DNA from: CADEGL01 sp050180485
GTDB taxonomy: Bacteria > Pseudomonadota > Alphaproteobacteria > CADEGL01
Direction of reading: 5' to 3'
Assembly (NCBI GenBank): GCA_050180485.1
Contig: JBFXED010000013.1
Span: forward strand, 1 to 64,000
Length of the DNA: 64,000 nt
Positions 16,633 through 24,816 of this stretch are shown here, piece after piece. Below the pieces are notes generated by a model that worked only from the letters and a program-made list of their open reading frames with translations, had not been told where the DNA came from and searched no databases. Numbering within the stretch: the stretch's first letter is position 1; each line of letters opens with the position of its first letter. A program made the position numbers and the translations under genes.

Positions 16633-17190
16633 ATGACCAATCCTTCCCGTCCGCCCGGCTATTCGCCCCTGACCCGCGCCTTGCATTGGGCGTCGGCCTT
16701 CTTGGTCATCGCCGCGTTCGCGCTCGGCCTGCAATTGGAGGATTGGCCGCGCGGCCCCCAGCGCGACGACGCCATGATGGTGCATTACAGCCTGGGCACT
16801 GTGGTTCTGGCTCTTGCGCTCGTCCGCGTCCTGCGCCGCATCCTGCTGCCGCGCTTCGAGCCGCCGCGCGCAGGCACGCCTCTCGCGCGCTTCGCGGCCT
16901 CCGCCATGCATTGGGTGCTTTACGGCATGATGATCGTGCTGCCCGTGACCGGCGCGCTCGACCGCTGGGCGCGCGGACGCCGGCTCGCGGTGTTCGGCGA
17001 TTTCGAGGTGCCGCCCCCCTTCCCGATTCCCGGCGACCGGTTGTGGCGCGAAGCGCATGAATGGCTCGGTTATGTCTTGGCCCTCCTGGTGCTGGGACAT
17101 TTCGCGGCCGCGCTCTGGCACCACGCGATCCTCAAGGACGGCACGCTTCGCCGCATGCTGCGCGGCGAACGGCGCCGATCGTCGCCATGA
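16633..17190 (+). CDS. Cytochrome b561 family protein
   Basis: A 185-residue protein with four membrane helices. Heme-ligand histidines are visible in the first helix (L-T-R-A-L-H-W), in V-H-Y-S-L-G, in A-M-H-W-V-L-Y and in H-E-W-L-G-Y...G-H-F-A-A. Bacterial b561 proteins pass electrons between quinone and superoxide or other periplasmic partners. The ATG at 16633 has a near-consensus GGAGG 5 bases upstream and is preferred over a GTG two codons earlier. It ends 28 bp before arsA, so the two are likely co-transcribed and appear to have entered together between repeat copies B and C. Confidence 0.88.
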   Translation: MTNPSRPPGYSPLTRALHWASAFLVIAAFALGLQLEDWPRGPQRDDAMMVHYSLGTVVLALALVRVLRRILLPRFEPPRAGTPLARFAASAMHWVLYGMMIVLPVTGALDRWARGRRLAVFGDFEVPPPFPIPGDRLWREAHEWLGYVLALLVLGHFAAALWHHAILKDGTLRRMLRGERRRSSP

Positions 17191-17218
17191 GCAATCGCGT
17201 CCTCCGGCATTCCAACGC

Positions 17219-18994
17219 ATGACCGATTCCGCCGCCACGCTCGGCATATTGGCCCGGCCGACGCGCCACCTGTTCTTCACGGGCAAGGGCGGCGTGGGCA
17301 AGACCACGTTGGCCTGCGCGGTCGCCCTGGCGCTGGCGGATCGCGGCAAGCGGGTTCTCTTGGTCAGCACCGACCCTGCCTCGAACTTGGACGAGATGCT
17401 GGGCACGGCGCTGGATAACAGGGCACGCCCGGTCGCGGGCGCGCCCGGCCTGTCGGCGATGAACATCGACCCCGAGGCGGCGGCCGAGGCCTACCGAAGC
17501 CGCGTGCTGGCCCAGATGGGCGACAGCGCGGATGAGAGCGAGCGCGCCACGGTGCGCGAGCAATTGTCCGGCGCCTGCACCACCGAGATCGCGGCCTTCG
17601 ACGAGTTCGTCGATCTGCTGGCCGATGAATCCGGCGGCTTCGATCATGTCGTGTTCGACACGGCGCCCACCGGCCACACGCTGCGCCTGCTCAGCCTGCC
17701 CAAGGCCTGGACCGGCTTCCTCAAGGACAACGATCGCGGCGCGTCGTGCCTCGGCCCCCACTCCGGCCTCAAGATGCAGGAGATGAAGTTCCGCGCCGCT
17801 CTCGCCGCGCTGGGCGATGCCGCGCGCACGACCATCGTGCTGGTCACGCGCCCGGACATGGGCGCGATCCGCGAGGCCGCGCGCACCAGCGGCGAGTTGC
17901 GCGCGCTGGGGTTGGGCAACCAGCTTCTCGCGGTCAACGGCGTCTTCACGGCCGGCGATCCGTCCGATGCGGTCGCGCACGCGATCGAGACGTTGGGTCA
18001 ACGCACGCTGGCCGCGCTGCCCGATGCCTTGCGCGCCCTGCCGCAGGACCGCGTGCCCTTGCACGCCTTCGACATGGTCGGGCTGCCCGCGCTGCGCCGG
18101 GTGCTGGCCAGCGAGCCGGCGCCGGCCAAGGCGGCGATGGATGCCTCGCCCATGCCGGACATTCCCGGTCTCGATGCGCTGGCCGACGAGCTGGCGGCCG
18201 CGGGACGCGGCCTGATCATGGTCATGGGCAAGGGCGGCGTCGGCAAGACGACGGTGGCCGCCGCGCTGGCTGTCGGCCTGGTGGCGCGCGGCCACGGAGT
18301 CCATCTGAGCACCACGGACCCGGCGGCCCATGTCTCGGACACGCTCGCCGGCGCGCTGGACGGACTCGTGGTCGACCGCATCGATCCCAAGGCCGAGACG
18401 CAGCGCTATATCGAGAAAATCATGGCCGCGCGCGGGCCCGATCTGGACGCGGCGGGCCGCGCGCTTCTGCGCGAGGATCTCGAATCGCCCTGCACGGAGG
18501 AGGTCGCGGTCTTCCACGCCTTCTCGCGCATCGTGGCCGAGGCGCGCAGCGCCTTCGTCGTGCTCGACACCGCGCCGACCGGACATACGCTTCTCCTGAT
18601 GGACACCACCGGCGCCTATCACCGCCAAATGGTGCGCAACATCGCGCCCACGCCGATGGCGCGCGTGATCACGCCGCTCATGCGGCTGCAAGACGCCGAT
18701 TATTCCAAGATCGTCCTGGTCGCCCTGCCGGAGACGACGCCGGTGTCGGAGGCCGCAGCGCTGCAAGAGGATTTGCGTCGCGCCCGGATCGAACCCTATG
18801 CCTGGGTCATCAACCGCAGCCTGCTGGGCACAGGCACGCACGACCCCGTGCTGACCGCGCGCCTCGCGGGCGAGCGCGCGCAGATTGCACGCGTGAAGGC
18901 GGGCTTGGCGCGCCGCCTGTTCCTTTTGCCCTGGCAAGCCGAACCGCCCGTGGGCCTCGCCGCGCTCAAGCGGCTGACCGCACGCGCATCGTGA
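17219..18994 (+). CDS. arsA: ArsA-type arsenite-translocating ATPase, two nucleotide-binding halves
   Basis: A 591-residue ATPase, close to the usual 583. Two deviant Walker A loops G-K-G-G-V-G-K-T-T are at 22-30 and 337-345, each followed by the D-T-A-P-T-G-H-T signature. All three metalloid-binding cysteines are present: C120 (G-A-C-T-T-E), C177 (A-S-C-L-G-P) and C425 (S-P-C-T-E-E). This favours true ArsA over a single-domain Get3. It would normally energise the ArsB arsenite pump, but no arsB, arsC, arsD or arsR is present here. Its stop codon lies inside repeat copy C, so the reading frame ends in the duplicated sequence. Confidence 0.92.
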   Translation: MTDSAATLGILARPTRHLFFTGKGGVGKTTLACAVALALADRGKRVLLVSTDPASNLDEMLGTALDNRARPVAGAPGLSAMNIDPEAAAEAYRSRVLAQMGDSADESERATVREQLSGACTTEIAAFDEFVDLLADESGGFDHVVFDTAPTGHTLRLLSLPKAWTGFLKDNDRGASCLGPHSGLKMQEMKFRAALAALGDAARTTIVLVTRPDMGAIREAARTSGELRALGLGNQLLAVNGVFTAGDPSDAVAHAIETLGQRTLAALPDALRALPQDRVPLHAFDMVGLPALRRVLASEPAPAKAAMDASPMPDIPGLDALADELAAAGRGLIMVMGKGGVGKTTVAAALAVGLVARGHGVHLSTTDPAAHVSDTLAGALDGLVVDRIDPKAETQRYIEKIMAARGPDLDAAGRALLREDLESPCTEEVAVFHAFSRIVAEARSAFVVLDTAPTGHTLLLMDTTGAYHRQMVRNIAPTPMARVITPLMRLQDADYSKIVLVALPETTPVSEAAALQEDLRRARIEPYAWVINRSLLGTGTHDPVLTARLAGERAQIARVKAGLARRLFLLPWQAEPPVGLAALKRLTARAS

Positions 18995-19007
18995 TGCAGA
19001 AGGTGTT
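18983..19007 (+). repeat. Repeat copy C: 25-bp GNAT 3'-end core after arsA
   Basis: These 25 bases are identical to 16589-16613 (copy B), and the first 20 are identical to copy A. The arsA TGA (18992-18994) is inside it. Copies B and C form a direct repeat bracketing exactly the b561-arsA pair, as expected for a target-site or attachment-site duplication. Confidence 0.85.
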
Positions 19008-19067
19008 TTGAATGATCAGGAAGTCGGCAGCGAATAACTTTTCACATTTAGAAGGTCGAGCATTGCT

Positions 19068-20123
19068 TCATTTGACCAATCGCAATCTTGGTACGTCCGC
19101 GTACAGCGCTTGAAATTCATGCGGCGAAATCATGAGCAACGCTGCCACTTCCTCAATGGAATATCGCAGCGTCTCCAAATGAAATCTGACGGCCTGAGAT
19201 AGCGTTGATGCCTTCTCAATCTCGATAGGAAATGGCTCACCCCGGGCGTAGCCGGCTTTACTGTAGTTCACATTCAGACCGGTATATTGACTGGGTGTAA
19301 TCAGCTTTTGCCTGTACGCCTGCACGATGAGCGCTTTTATCGAAACTTTCCAAAAGCTCTTCGCACGCCCAAGTTTTCCGAGGGAGGGATAAGCGATGTA
19401 GGGCCTTACCTCCTTTGCGGGCATGAGGAACTCTGCGGCGAATTCATCCGCTTCGACTTCCATTTCTTCTTCACCAGCGGGATGGTTGTGTAGAACGAGG
19501 TGGGCCAGCTCGTGGGCTAAGGTGAATCGATACCGATCGCCTGGCACAGCCGAATTCATAAAAATTAGAGGTGGCATTCCCGGAAGTTGAAAACTCAGAG
19601 CATCCAGTAAGGAGGTACCAAAATTAATCTGAATTATGATCGCGCCAGCGCGCTCAAGAAGCGCGGTGAGATTCTCGATAGGACCTCGCGGCACCATCCA
19701 ATAGCCGCGCAGATGTTGTGCCGCTTGCTGGGGAGTCCATTGATGCTTTGCGAGATCAATTGCCGGAAATTCTCGTTCAGAGTGGAGCTCGAACGATTGC
19801 AACAGCCGGGCTAAATGCATCCGACGAATATTTATATCCGCTTCGATCTTATTCAGAACTTTCGTTCCCAGGCGAGCGCGCTTGCGATAATGGAAAGCGG
19901 GTAACCCATGCGGCCGCTCCGAAGAGTAGAAAAAGGCGACCGGAAAGCCGAGGGCGGCGGCGAGCGCATCGACTGTTTCTGACGTTGGGTCGGTCGTGAG
20001 CCCATTCTCGAGCTTCGAAACTAAAGCCTGAGTAACGCTGGCGCGTTGCGCCAGCTCGCCCTGCGTGAATCCTCTCGCGGCCCGCGCGACTTGTAAAAGC
20101 GCGCGGTTGAAGTTGTCTGGCAT
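19068..20123 (-). CDS. XRE-type HTH and ImmA/IrrE metallopeptidase protein
   Basis: A 351-residue protein. Residues about 8-65 are a lambda-repressor-like HTH (F-T-Q-G-E-L-A-Q-R-A-S-V-T-Q-A-L-V-S-K-L-E-N-G). Residues about 150-260 carry the ImmA/IrrE zinc peptidase with H-E-L-A-H (204-208) and a downstream E-A-D-E-F ligand. In this family the peptidase cleaves a cognate repressor to switch on phage, mobile-element or stress genes. It is preceded by a gene of unknown function 8 bp upstream on the same strand, forming a two-gene cassette. The cassette is more AT rich than its surroundings, suggesting transfer. The HTH may autoregulate. Confidence 0.88.
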   Translation of the reverse strand: MPDNFNRALLQVARAARGFTQGELAQRASVTQALVSKLENGLTTDPTSETVDALAAALGFPVAFFYSSERPHGLPAFHYRKRARLGTKVLNKIEADINIRRMHLARLLQSFELHSEREFPAIDLAKHQWTPQQAAQHLRGYWMVPRGPIENLTALLERAGAIIIQINFGTSLLDALSFQLPGMPPLIFMNSAVPGDRYRFTLAHELAHLVLHNHPAGEEEMEVEADEFAAEFLMPAKEVRPYIAYPSLGKLGRAKSFWKVSIKALIVQAYRQKLITPSQYTGLNVNYSKAGYARGEPFPIEIEKASTLSQAVRFHLETLRYSIEEVAALLMISPHEFQALYADVPRLRLVK

Positions 20124-20131
20124 GGTGACGC

Positions 20132-20692
20132 TCAACCGTTGGCGCGGCGACGCGCAGTGCCAAATGGCAGTTCGACCGGGGTGATGTCTACCCAAGAGTA
20201 CGTATTATCGACCGGGACGATCTGAGAAACCCACCGCCCCCGCGGGCGGCGCACGGTTACCCGCTCAACGCTGGAGAACGCCGCGTCCGGCTGATAACCC
20301 ATGACGAGCCGAGCCGCCGCAGGCGGCAAACCTGGTAAGTCAGCCTGGGTATCAAAGGCGCGCTGCTGGGCAGTGTCGTTGTTCCGATGACGACCGTTGG
20401 CATCAACCTTCTTGGCGCGAATCAAAACCTGGTCACGGATATTCAAGAGATGCAGGTTCCGAATCGTCATGAAGTGAAAACCAGGCTCATCGCCGAACTG
20501 GCGTTGGAGGTCGCTCCAGATATGGCACCAAACCGCGCTCGCGGCCGCGCGGTCATCATGCTCGGCACGGATATTCGCTGGAACCTCGTTATAAAGGTCC
20601 AGCGCGGTCGGGAAGACCGAAAACATGCGATCAAGATGCGGCTCCAATAGAGCCATCACTTCGATTTGGTCAGGGTCGATGTCGTCGTCCAT
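20132..20692 (-). CDS. Unknown partner gene of the HTH-ImmA protein
   Basis: A 186-residue acidic protein beginning MDDDIDPDQIEVMALLEPHL. A strong AGAGGTGGAA site precedes the ATG at 20692, so an ATG 13 codons further upstream is not used here. The C-terminal part is basic (VRRPRGRW, TARRRANG). No domain is recognised. It is the promoter-proximal gene of the pair and ends 8 bp before the HTH-ImmA start, so it is likely the regulated target or antitoxin-like partner. That role is inferred from organisation alone. Confidence 0.65.
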   Translation of the reverse strand: MDDDIDPDQIEVMALLEPHLDRMFSVFPTALDLYNEVPANIRAEHDDRAAASAVWCHIWSDLQRQFGDEPGFHFMTIRNLHLLNIRDQVLIRAKKVDANGRHRNNDTAQQRAFDTQADLPGLPPAAARLVMGYQPDAAFSSVERVTVRRPRGRWVSQIVPVDNTYSWVDITPVELPFGTARRRANG

Positions 20693-20815
20693 TTCCACCT
20701 CTGCCGTGAGATGGCGAATGTCGCAAATCACAGCTAATTATTCAACGAAAAATATAACTCATATTATACTATTTGGAATCAATAGGTTACTGCGCAAATT
20801 ACCGACTGTGCGCGC

Positions 20816-21385
20816 TCACCCCCGCGCCAGCAGCCACTCCTGCGCCTCGATCACATCCGGCGTCCCCTCCTGCGCGTCGGCGGTGCGCGCCTCCGCCAGC
20901 TTGCGCTCGTAGAGAAGCCGCATGGCCTCCGCCATGGATGAGCTTTGCTTCAACGGCTCGGCCAATTCGGCGGCCAGGCGCGCGGCCAGCGCCTCGCGGA
21001 ACAGCGCCGAGAATTCGTTGGGGTCGGTGACGCGGCGCAGGTAAAGGATGCGCAAGGGCGCGCCGGCGTCCGTCAGGATGCGGCGGCCTTCGACCTTCCA
21101 CTCGGCTTCCGCGTCCTCAAGCCGCAGGACGCGCAGGCAATAATCGGGTGCCGTCGGCAGCGGATAGGCGGCGGCATAGCCCCACACGGGTGCCATCGCA
21201 TCGGCGGCCAGTTCGGCGCGCGCCAACGCGAAGTTCCAGGGATGGGCCTGGATCACCGCATCGCGCAGCGCGTCGAACACGGCATGGGCCAGGCGCGCGG
21301 GCTTGGCACCTTCGGACAAGGACGTGATGGTCGCCTCGCCGAGCTTGATCAGCGCGGCGTTGACGATGCCGACGTTCGACGCCAT
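20816..21385 (-). CDS. Tail tubular protein A-like (podovirus head-tail adaptor)
   Basis: A 189-residue protein with the family pattern MASNVGIVNAALIKLGEATI near the start, H-P-W-N-F-A-x-A-R near residue 50, then Y-P-L-P-x-D-Y-C-L-R-V and an R-x-L-x-T-D-x-G-A-P segment. This matches tail tubular protein A (T7 gp11-like), which joins the portal to the tail nozzle. It follows the capsid-proximal small genes in the same orientation. The next phage gene downstream, the large tail protein, is 5.6 kb away, beyond the ArsA/ImmA insertion. Confidence 0.85.
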   Translation of the reverse strand: MASNVGIVNAALIKLGEATITSLSEGAKPARLAHAVFDALRDAVIQAHPWNFALARAELAADAMAPVWGYAAAYPLPTAPDYCLRVLRLEDAEAEWKVEGRRILTDAGAPLRILYLRRVTDPNEFSALFREALAARLAAELAEPLKQSSSMAEAMRLLYERKLAEARTADAQEGTPDVIEAQEWLLARG

Positions 21386-21432
21386 CGGTCGCTCCTCTGG
21401 TTGGGTAGGGAAAAGGGAAACGTGAAGGGCCG

Positions 21433-21663
21433 CTAGGCGGACGTTCCGTGGGCGGATTCGATTCCGTCCGACGACAGCGAAACTCCATCGGGCCCTTCGA
21501 TGCGCAGCACCGTACCGCCCCGCGCCCGCGTGCGGCGGGCAAAGAACAGGGCGCCGGCCAGATTGGGAAAGCGGATGGCGCTCGGCCGCACGTCCCGCAG
21601 AAGCGCGAACTGCCGCGGCGCGGCGCCGGAGAAATAGACGGTGAATGTGCGTCGGTCTGTCAT
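21433..21663 (-). CDS. Small phage protein, 76 residues (paralogue 1 of a tandem pair)
   Basis: Encodes MTDRRTFTVYFSGAAPRQFA and so on. It shares the pattern Y-F/Y-S-G-A-A-P-x-Q-F-A-x-L and A-L-F-F-A-R/C-R-T-x-A-R-G-G-T-V-L-R with the gene at 21817-22047 and is the same length. The fold is probably a small alpha/beta domain. Its role is unknown; the position between capsid-associated and tail tubular genes suggests a head-completion or minor structural function. Confidence 0.6.
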   Translation of the reverse strand: MTDRRTFTVYFSGAAPRQFALLRDVRPSAIRFPNLAGALFFARRTRARGGTVLRIEGPDGVSLSSDGIESAHGTSA

Positions 21664-21816
21664 GGCGTATCGGGACCAGAGATGCCGGCGCGCGGATGCG
21701 CCAGCCGGAACTCCCCCAACACGGGGCGGACTCTGGGCCTGGGACGCACGTTCCGCCTTGATCAGCATCAAACCGGGAATCGCGTAAATCCGCCGTTTTT
21801 CACACTCGCGCGCGGT

Positions 21817-22047
21817 TCAGCCGCGGTCGCGGCAATAGGCCTGGACCTCTTCGGCCGCGAACACGAGACCGTCCGGCCCCGCGACGCGCAGCACCGTGCC
21901 GCCGCGCGCCAGCGTGCGGCAGGCGAAGAACAGCGCGCCGTCGAGATCGGGAAAACGAACCGTCTCGGCCCCGGCATTGCCCAACCGCGCGAATTGCTCC
22001 GGCGCGGCGCCGGAATATTGGACGAAGAAAGGCCAGGCTTCGGTCAC
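21817..22047 (-). CDS. Small phage protein, 76 residues (paralogue 2 of a tandem pair)
   Basis: Starts with GTG (MTEAWPFFVQYSGAAPEQFA). It is clearly homologous to its neighbour at 21433-21663 over the whole length (roughly half the residues identical), so the pair arose by tandem duplication. It has an extra Cys pair (F-F-A-C-R-T and Y-C-R-D-R-G). Function is unknown. Confidence 0.6.
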   Translation of the reverse strand: MTEAWPFFVQYSGAAPEQFARLGNAGAETVRFPDLDGALFFACRTLARGGTVLRVAGPDGLVFAAEEVQAYCRDRG

Positions 22048-22252
22048 GCCCTGCTGTACCCCCGCGGTTCAGATCCGCATGAGCCGTGCCTGAGCGTCGA
22101 AGCGCATCGGTGGGGCTTGCCGGCTGGACGCCGGTTTTGTTGGCCGTCTTGGTGGCAACCGTATCCGCAAAATCCGGGCCACGGGCCGGGCGGACTCCCG
22201 GCGCTAAGCGCGGAAATCCACCCGGCACCAAGGCAACAGAGCGGCGCGCGCC

Positions 22253-22759
22253 TCAGTTCCCCGGCATCACCACCTCGATGTCGAGGCTGATGGTGCCTCC
22301 CGCGGAGCCGACCGTGTTGCCGGTCAGGGCCAGGTCGTACCAGAGGTTCGGATCGGACGAGAGGCCGGCATCCTGCCAGACCTTCTTCTCGATATTGGCC
22401 ACGTCGCGCGCCTCGAAGCCGATCTGCACGCCCGCCGTGTCGGCCGAGGCCAGCGAGACGGCGGAGGCATAGGCGTCGGCGTCCACCACGGCACCGCCGT
22501 CTACAGCGGTGCGGTAGAGACCGAGATCGTAGCTGGTGCCGCCGGTGATCGCGTCGTGGAACTTGCGCACGCCCTTCACCAGCCAGGACGAGTGGACCCG
22601 CGCCATGCGGTAGACCGACCCGTCATTGTCCGAGGCGCCCTGCTCCACCACGGCGCGCAGGCATTTCACCTTGCCGCCCGCGATCTGAAGGTCGTTGAGA
22701 ACCTGGGGGCTTGCGTCGGCGTTGGCGACCGACGCGCTTTTCGTATTGACCACTGCCAT
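22253..22759 (-). CDS. Putative phage head structural or decoration protein
   Basis: A 168-residue protein, beta-rich, with no signal. It starts MAVVNTKSASVANADASPQV and contains VYRMARVHSSWLVKGVRKF and a C-terminal GGTISLDIEVVMPGN. Proteins of this kind lie immediately after the major capsid gene in many podoviruses and are minor head or decoration proteins. The assignment rests on position and general character. It is 112 bp downstream of the capsid gene and about 200 bp upstream of the 76-residue pair; I see nothing in that second gap. Confidence 0.65.
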   Translation of the reverse strand: MAVVNTKSASVANADASPQVLNDLQIAGGKVKCLRAVVEQGASDNDGSVYRMARVHSSWLVKGVRKFHDAITGGTSYDLGLYRTAVDGGAVVDADAYASAVSLASADTAGVQIGFEARDVANIEKKVWQDAGLSSDPNLWYDLALTGNTVGSAGGTISLDIEVVMPGN

Positions 22760-22871
22760 TGGAAAAACTCCCGATGAGGATGAAGGAAATCCGGCGCGGC
22801 GAGGCCGTGATGGCGGGATGCGTGTTCCTGCCTTCGTCCACCGACGATGCGGCGGCCGCGCCGGAAGCGGT

Positions 22872-23735
22872 TCAGGCTTCGGTGCAGAGGATCTCGACCA
22901 CGGATTTTTCCTGCATCCGCACGGCGCCGATCGACATGCTGAAATAGACCTGCATGGCGTAGGATTTGTCCGGCCGCTCCGAGATGTTGGCCTTCACATC
23001 CTTGCCCACGGCCAGCAACAGGCCCGACTTGCGCCAGGCGATGCATCGCCGGTTGCCCGACGACGTGCCGAGCCGCTGGGTGCGGACGAACTTGAAGCCC
23101 AGGAACGTGTCGATCTCGCCCTGCGCCAGGGCCTTCACCGTGTTGTAGTCGGCGCTCTTCACCTCGGTCGTGTTCAACAGGTTGGTCACCTGCTTGGCCG
23201 AACAGGCCACATAGCGCGGCTCGTCCGGATCGTTCTCCTCGGCGTCGAGCAGTTCCTTGGCCGAGAGAAGCTTATTCAAGGTCATGCCCGAGGCCGCCGC
23301 GCCCACCTGCATGCCGGAATCGAACGGCGTGGCCGTGGCCCCGGTCTCGCCGGTATAGGCGGTGGCGAAGGCGGCGCCGATCAGCACGTCGTCGATGGCG
23401 CGCCCCATGGCGGCCGCCGCGCCCTCCTGATAGGGCGAGGTGAACTCGTTCAGGGTGCGGACCTTGTCCTGGTCGTCGACCAGGTCGGCCCATTCGTAGT
23501 CGACAAGCGTGACCCGGCGCCGCGCATGCGGCGTGTCGATCTGCGGCGTATCGCCATGGCGCGTCAGGCGCGGCACGGCGGCGGTGATGCCGATCTGGTC
23601 GAAATAGGCGTTCTTGGCGTGGACGCCCGTCTCCACCCGCACCGCGTCGCGCAGCCGGCTGCCCTTCTGTTGAACGAGCAGCTCGACGCCCGAGCGGTAC
23701 TGCTGGACGAACGAGGTCGTGATTTGGGTGCTCAT
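22872..23735 (-). CDS. Major capsid protein
   Basis: A 287-residue protein beginning MSTQITTSFVQQYRSGVELL and containing QKGSRLRDAVRVETG, a R-H-G-D-T-P segment, and R-R-V-T-L-V-D-Y-E-W-A-D-L-V-D-D-Q-D-K. This is a recognisable phage capsid family with an HK97-like fold, common in podophages. The ATG at 23735 has GGAGGG upstream (CGGAGGGCTCGT), so in-frame upstream sequence is not used. In a compact phage it would follow the scaffold gene; here the scaffold/GH108 block is 21 kb upstream on the minus strand. The frame and composition look well maintained. Confidence 0.85.
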   Translation of the reverse strand: MSTQITTSFVQQYRSGVELLVQQKGSRLRDAVRVETGVHAKNAYFDQIGITAAVPRLTRHGDTPQIDTPHARRRVTLVDYEWADLVDDQDKVRTLNEFTSPYQEGAAAAMGRAIDDVLIGAAFATAYTGETGATATPFDSGMQVGAAASGMTLNKLLSAKELLDAEENDPDEPRYVACSAKQVTNLLNTTEVKSADYNTVKALAQGEIDTFLGFKFVRTQRLGTSSGNRRCIAWRKSGLLLAVGKDVKANISERPDKSYAMQVYFSMSIGAVRMQEKSVVEILCTEA

Positions 23736-23943
23736 ACGAGCCCTCCGTCGGTTACCGTTGGTTTTCGGACAGACGAAGAGGTTGCCCGCGGCTATGCCAC
23801 GGACCTTTTCTTGCGCGCTGACGCGGCGCCGTTCGCGGCCTGCTTTCAGGCGGTCACCGGGGCCTGACGGTTGTCCCGAAGTATTCCGAAGGATGGAATC
23901 GCACCACCTTCCGCCGATGCGATAGAATTTGGCCGTGACCAGC

Positions 23944-24774
23944 ATGGGGAAGCGTGTGCGCGCACCCGCATTATGGGCCGTTCTCTCGATCGCCGTGGGC
24001 GTCGCGCCTGCGCAGGCAACCCCGCCTTGCGACCCATCGGCCATAAGCGGCGATCTGAACGCGATGACCGAACAGGGGCTGGCCTATGAGACCGGGCAAG
24101 GCGTTGCCAAAGACGAGATGAAGGCGGCGGCGCTGTATCGCGAGGCTGCTGATAAAAACTATGCCCCCGCCCAAAGGCAGTTGGCCGCGCTGTATCTCCG
24201 GGGCGCAGGCGGCTTACCGAAGGACGACCAGGCAGCGTTCCAATTGCTCGAGAAAGCGACTCGGCAGAACGACGTTCTTGCGCAGATGGAGCTGGCCCGC
24301 CTGTATGACGAAGGCCGTGGCGGACCCAAGGATACCGCCAAAGCTAAACGCATCCGGGCCGATGTCGAGATGCGGGTGATCGCGGAGGAAGCCCGGCGGC
24401 AAACGTGCGAGGAAGCCGAGAAAGGCAGTGCGCGCGCTCAACTGATTCTGGGGCGCGTTTTGCTGAATGGCGACGAGGCGATCGGCATTTCCAAAAGCGA
24501 AGAAACAGCCGCGGGCTGGTTCCAAAAGGCAGCGCTACAAGGCAATGGCGCGGCACAATTTGAGCTCGGCATCTCTTACGAAGCCGGGCGCGGCGTGCCA
24601 GTAGACAACCTCCTTGCGTTGACCTGGTACGAAACGGCAGCGCGCGGTGGCAGCGACGACGTCATACGCCGTAAGGCGCGGGAGAAGAGCGCTGCACTTA
24701 AGCAGAAGATGAACTCAAAGGACGTCGATGAAGCCGAAAATCGCGCGGCGACTTTCGTGCCGCGCACCCCTTAA
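23944..24774 (+). CDS. Secreted Sel1-like repeat protein
   Basis: A 276-residue protein with a signal peptide (MGKRVRAPALWAVLSIAVGVAPAQA). About five Sel1-like repeats follow, seen as G-x-x-Y-E-x-G-x-G-V...A...W/L-Y-R-x-A-A patterns (for example LAYETGQGVAKDEMKAAALYREAAD and ISYEAGRGVPVDN). The repeats form alpha/alpha hairpins used as protein-binding scaffolds in the periplasm. The ATG at 23944 is preferred to a TTG five codons earlier. It is the first cellular gene after the capsid, on the opposite strand. The 208-bp gap upstream holds nothing recognisable. Confidence 0.82.
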   Translation: MGKRVRAPALWAVLSIAVGVAPAQATPPCDPSAISGDLNAMTEQGLAYETGQGVAKDEMKAAALYREAADKNYAPAQRQLAALYLRGAGGLPKDDQAAFQLLEKATRQNDVLAQMELARLYDEGRGGPKDTAKAKRIRADVEMRVIAEEARRQTCEEAEKGSARAQLILGRVLLNGDEAIGISKSEETAAGWFQKAALQGNGAAQFELGISYEAGRGVPVDNLLALTWYETAARGGSDDVIRRKAREKSAALKQKMNSKDVDEAENRAATFVPRTP

Positions 24775-24816
24775 AGACAACGAACCTCCCTCGGGCGAAC
24801 AAACAGGAGGGTACAG

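Noticed and set aside
17132..18937. Long minus-strand open frame opposite arsA
   Set aside because: It is an antisense shadow of a gene with clear ArsA motifs; its product is low-complexity Arg/Gln/His.
22048..22252. Possible third copy of the 76-residue phage gene in the gap
   Set aside because: No frame in the gap shows the shared motif; it appears to be non-coding.
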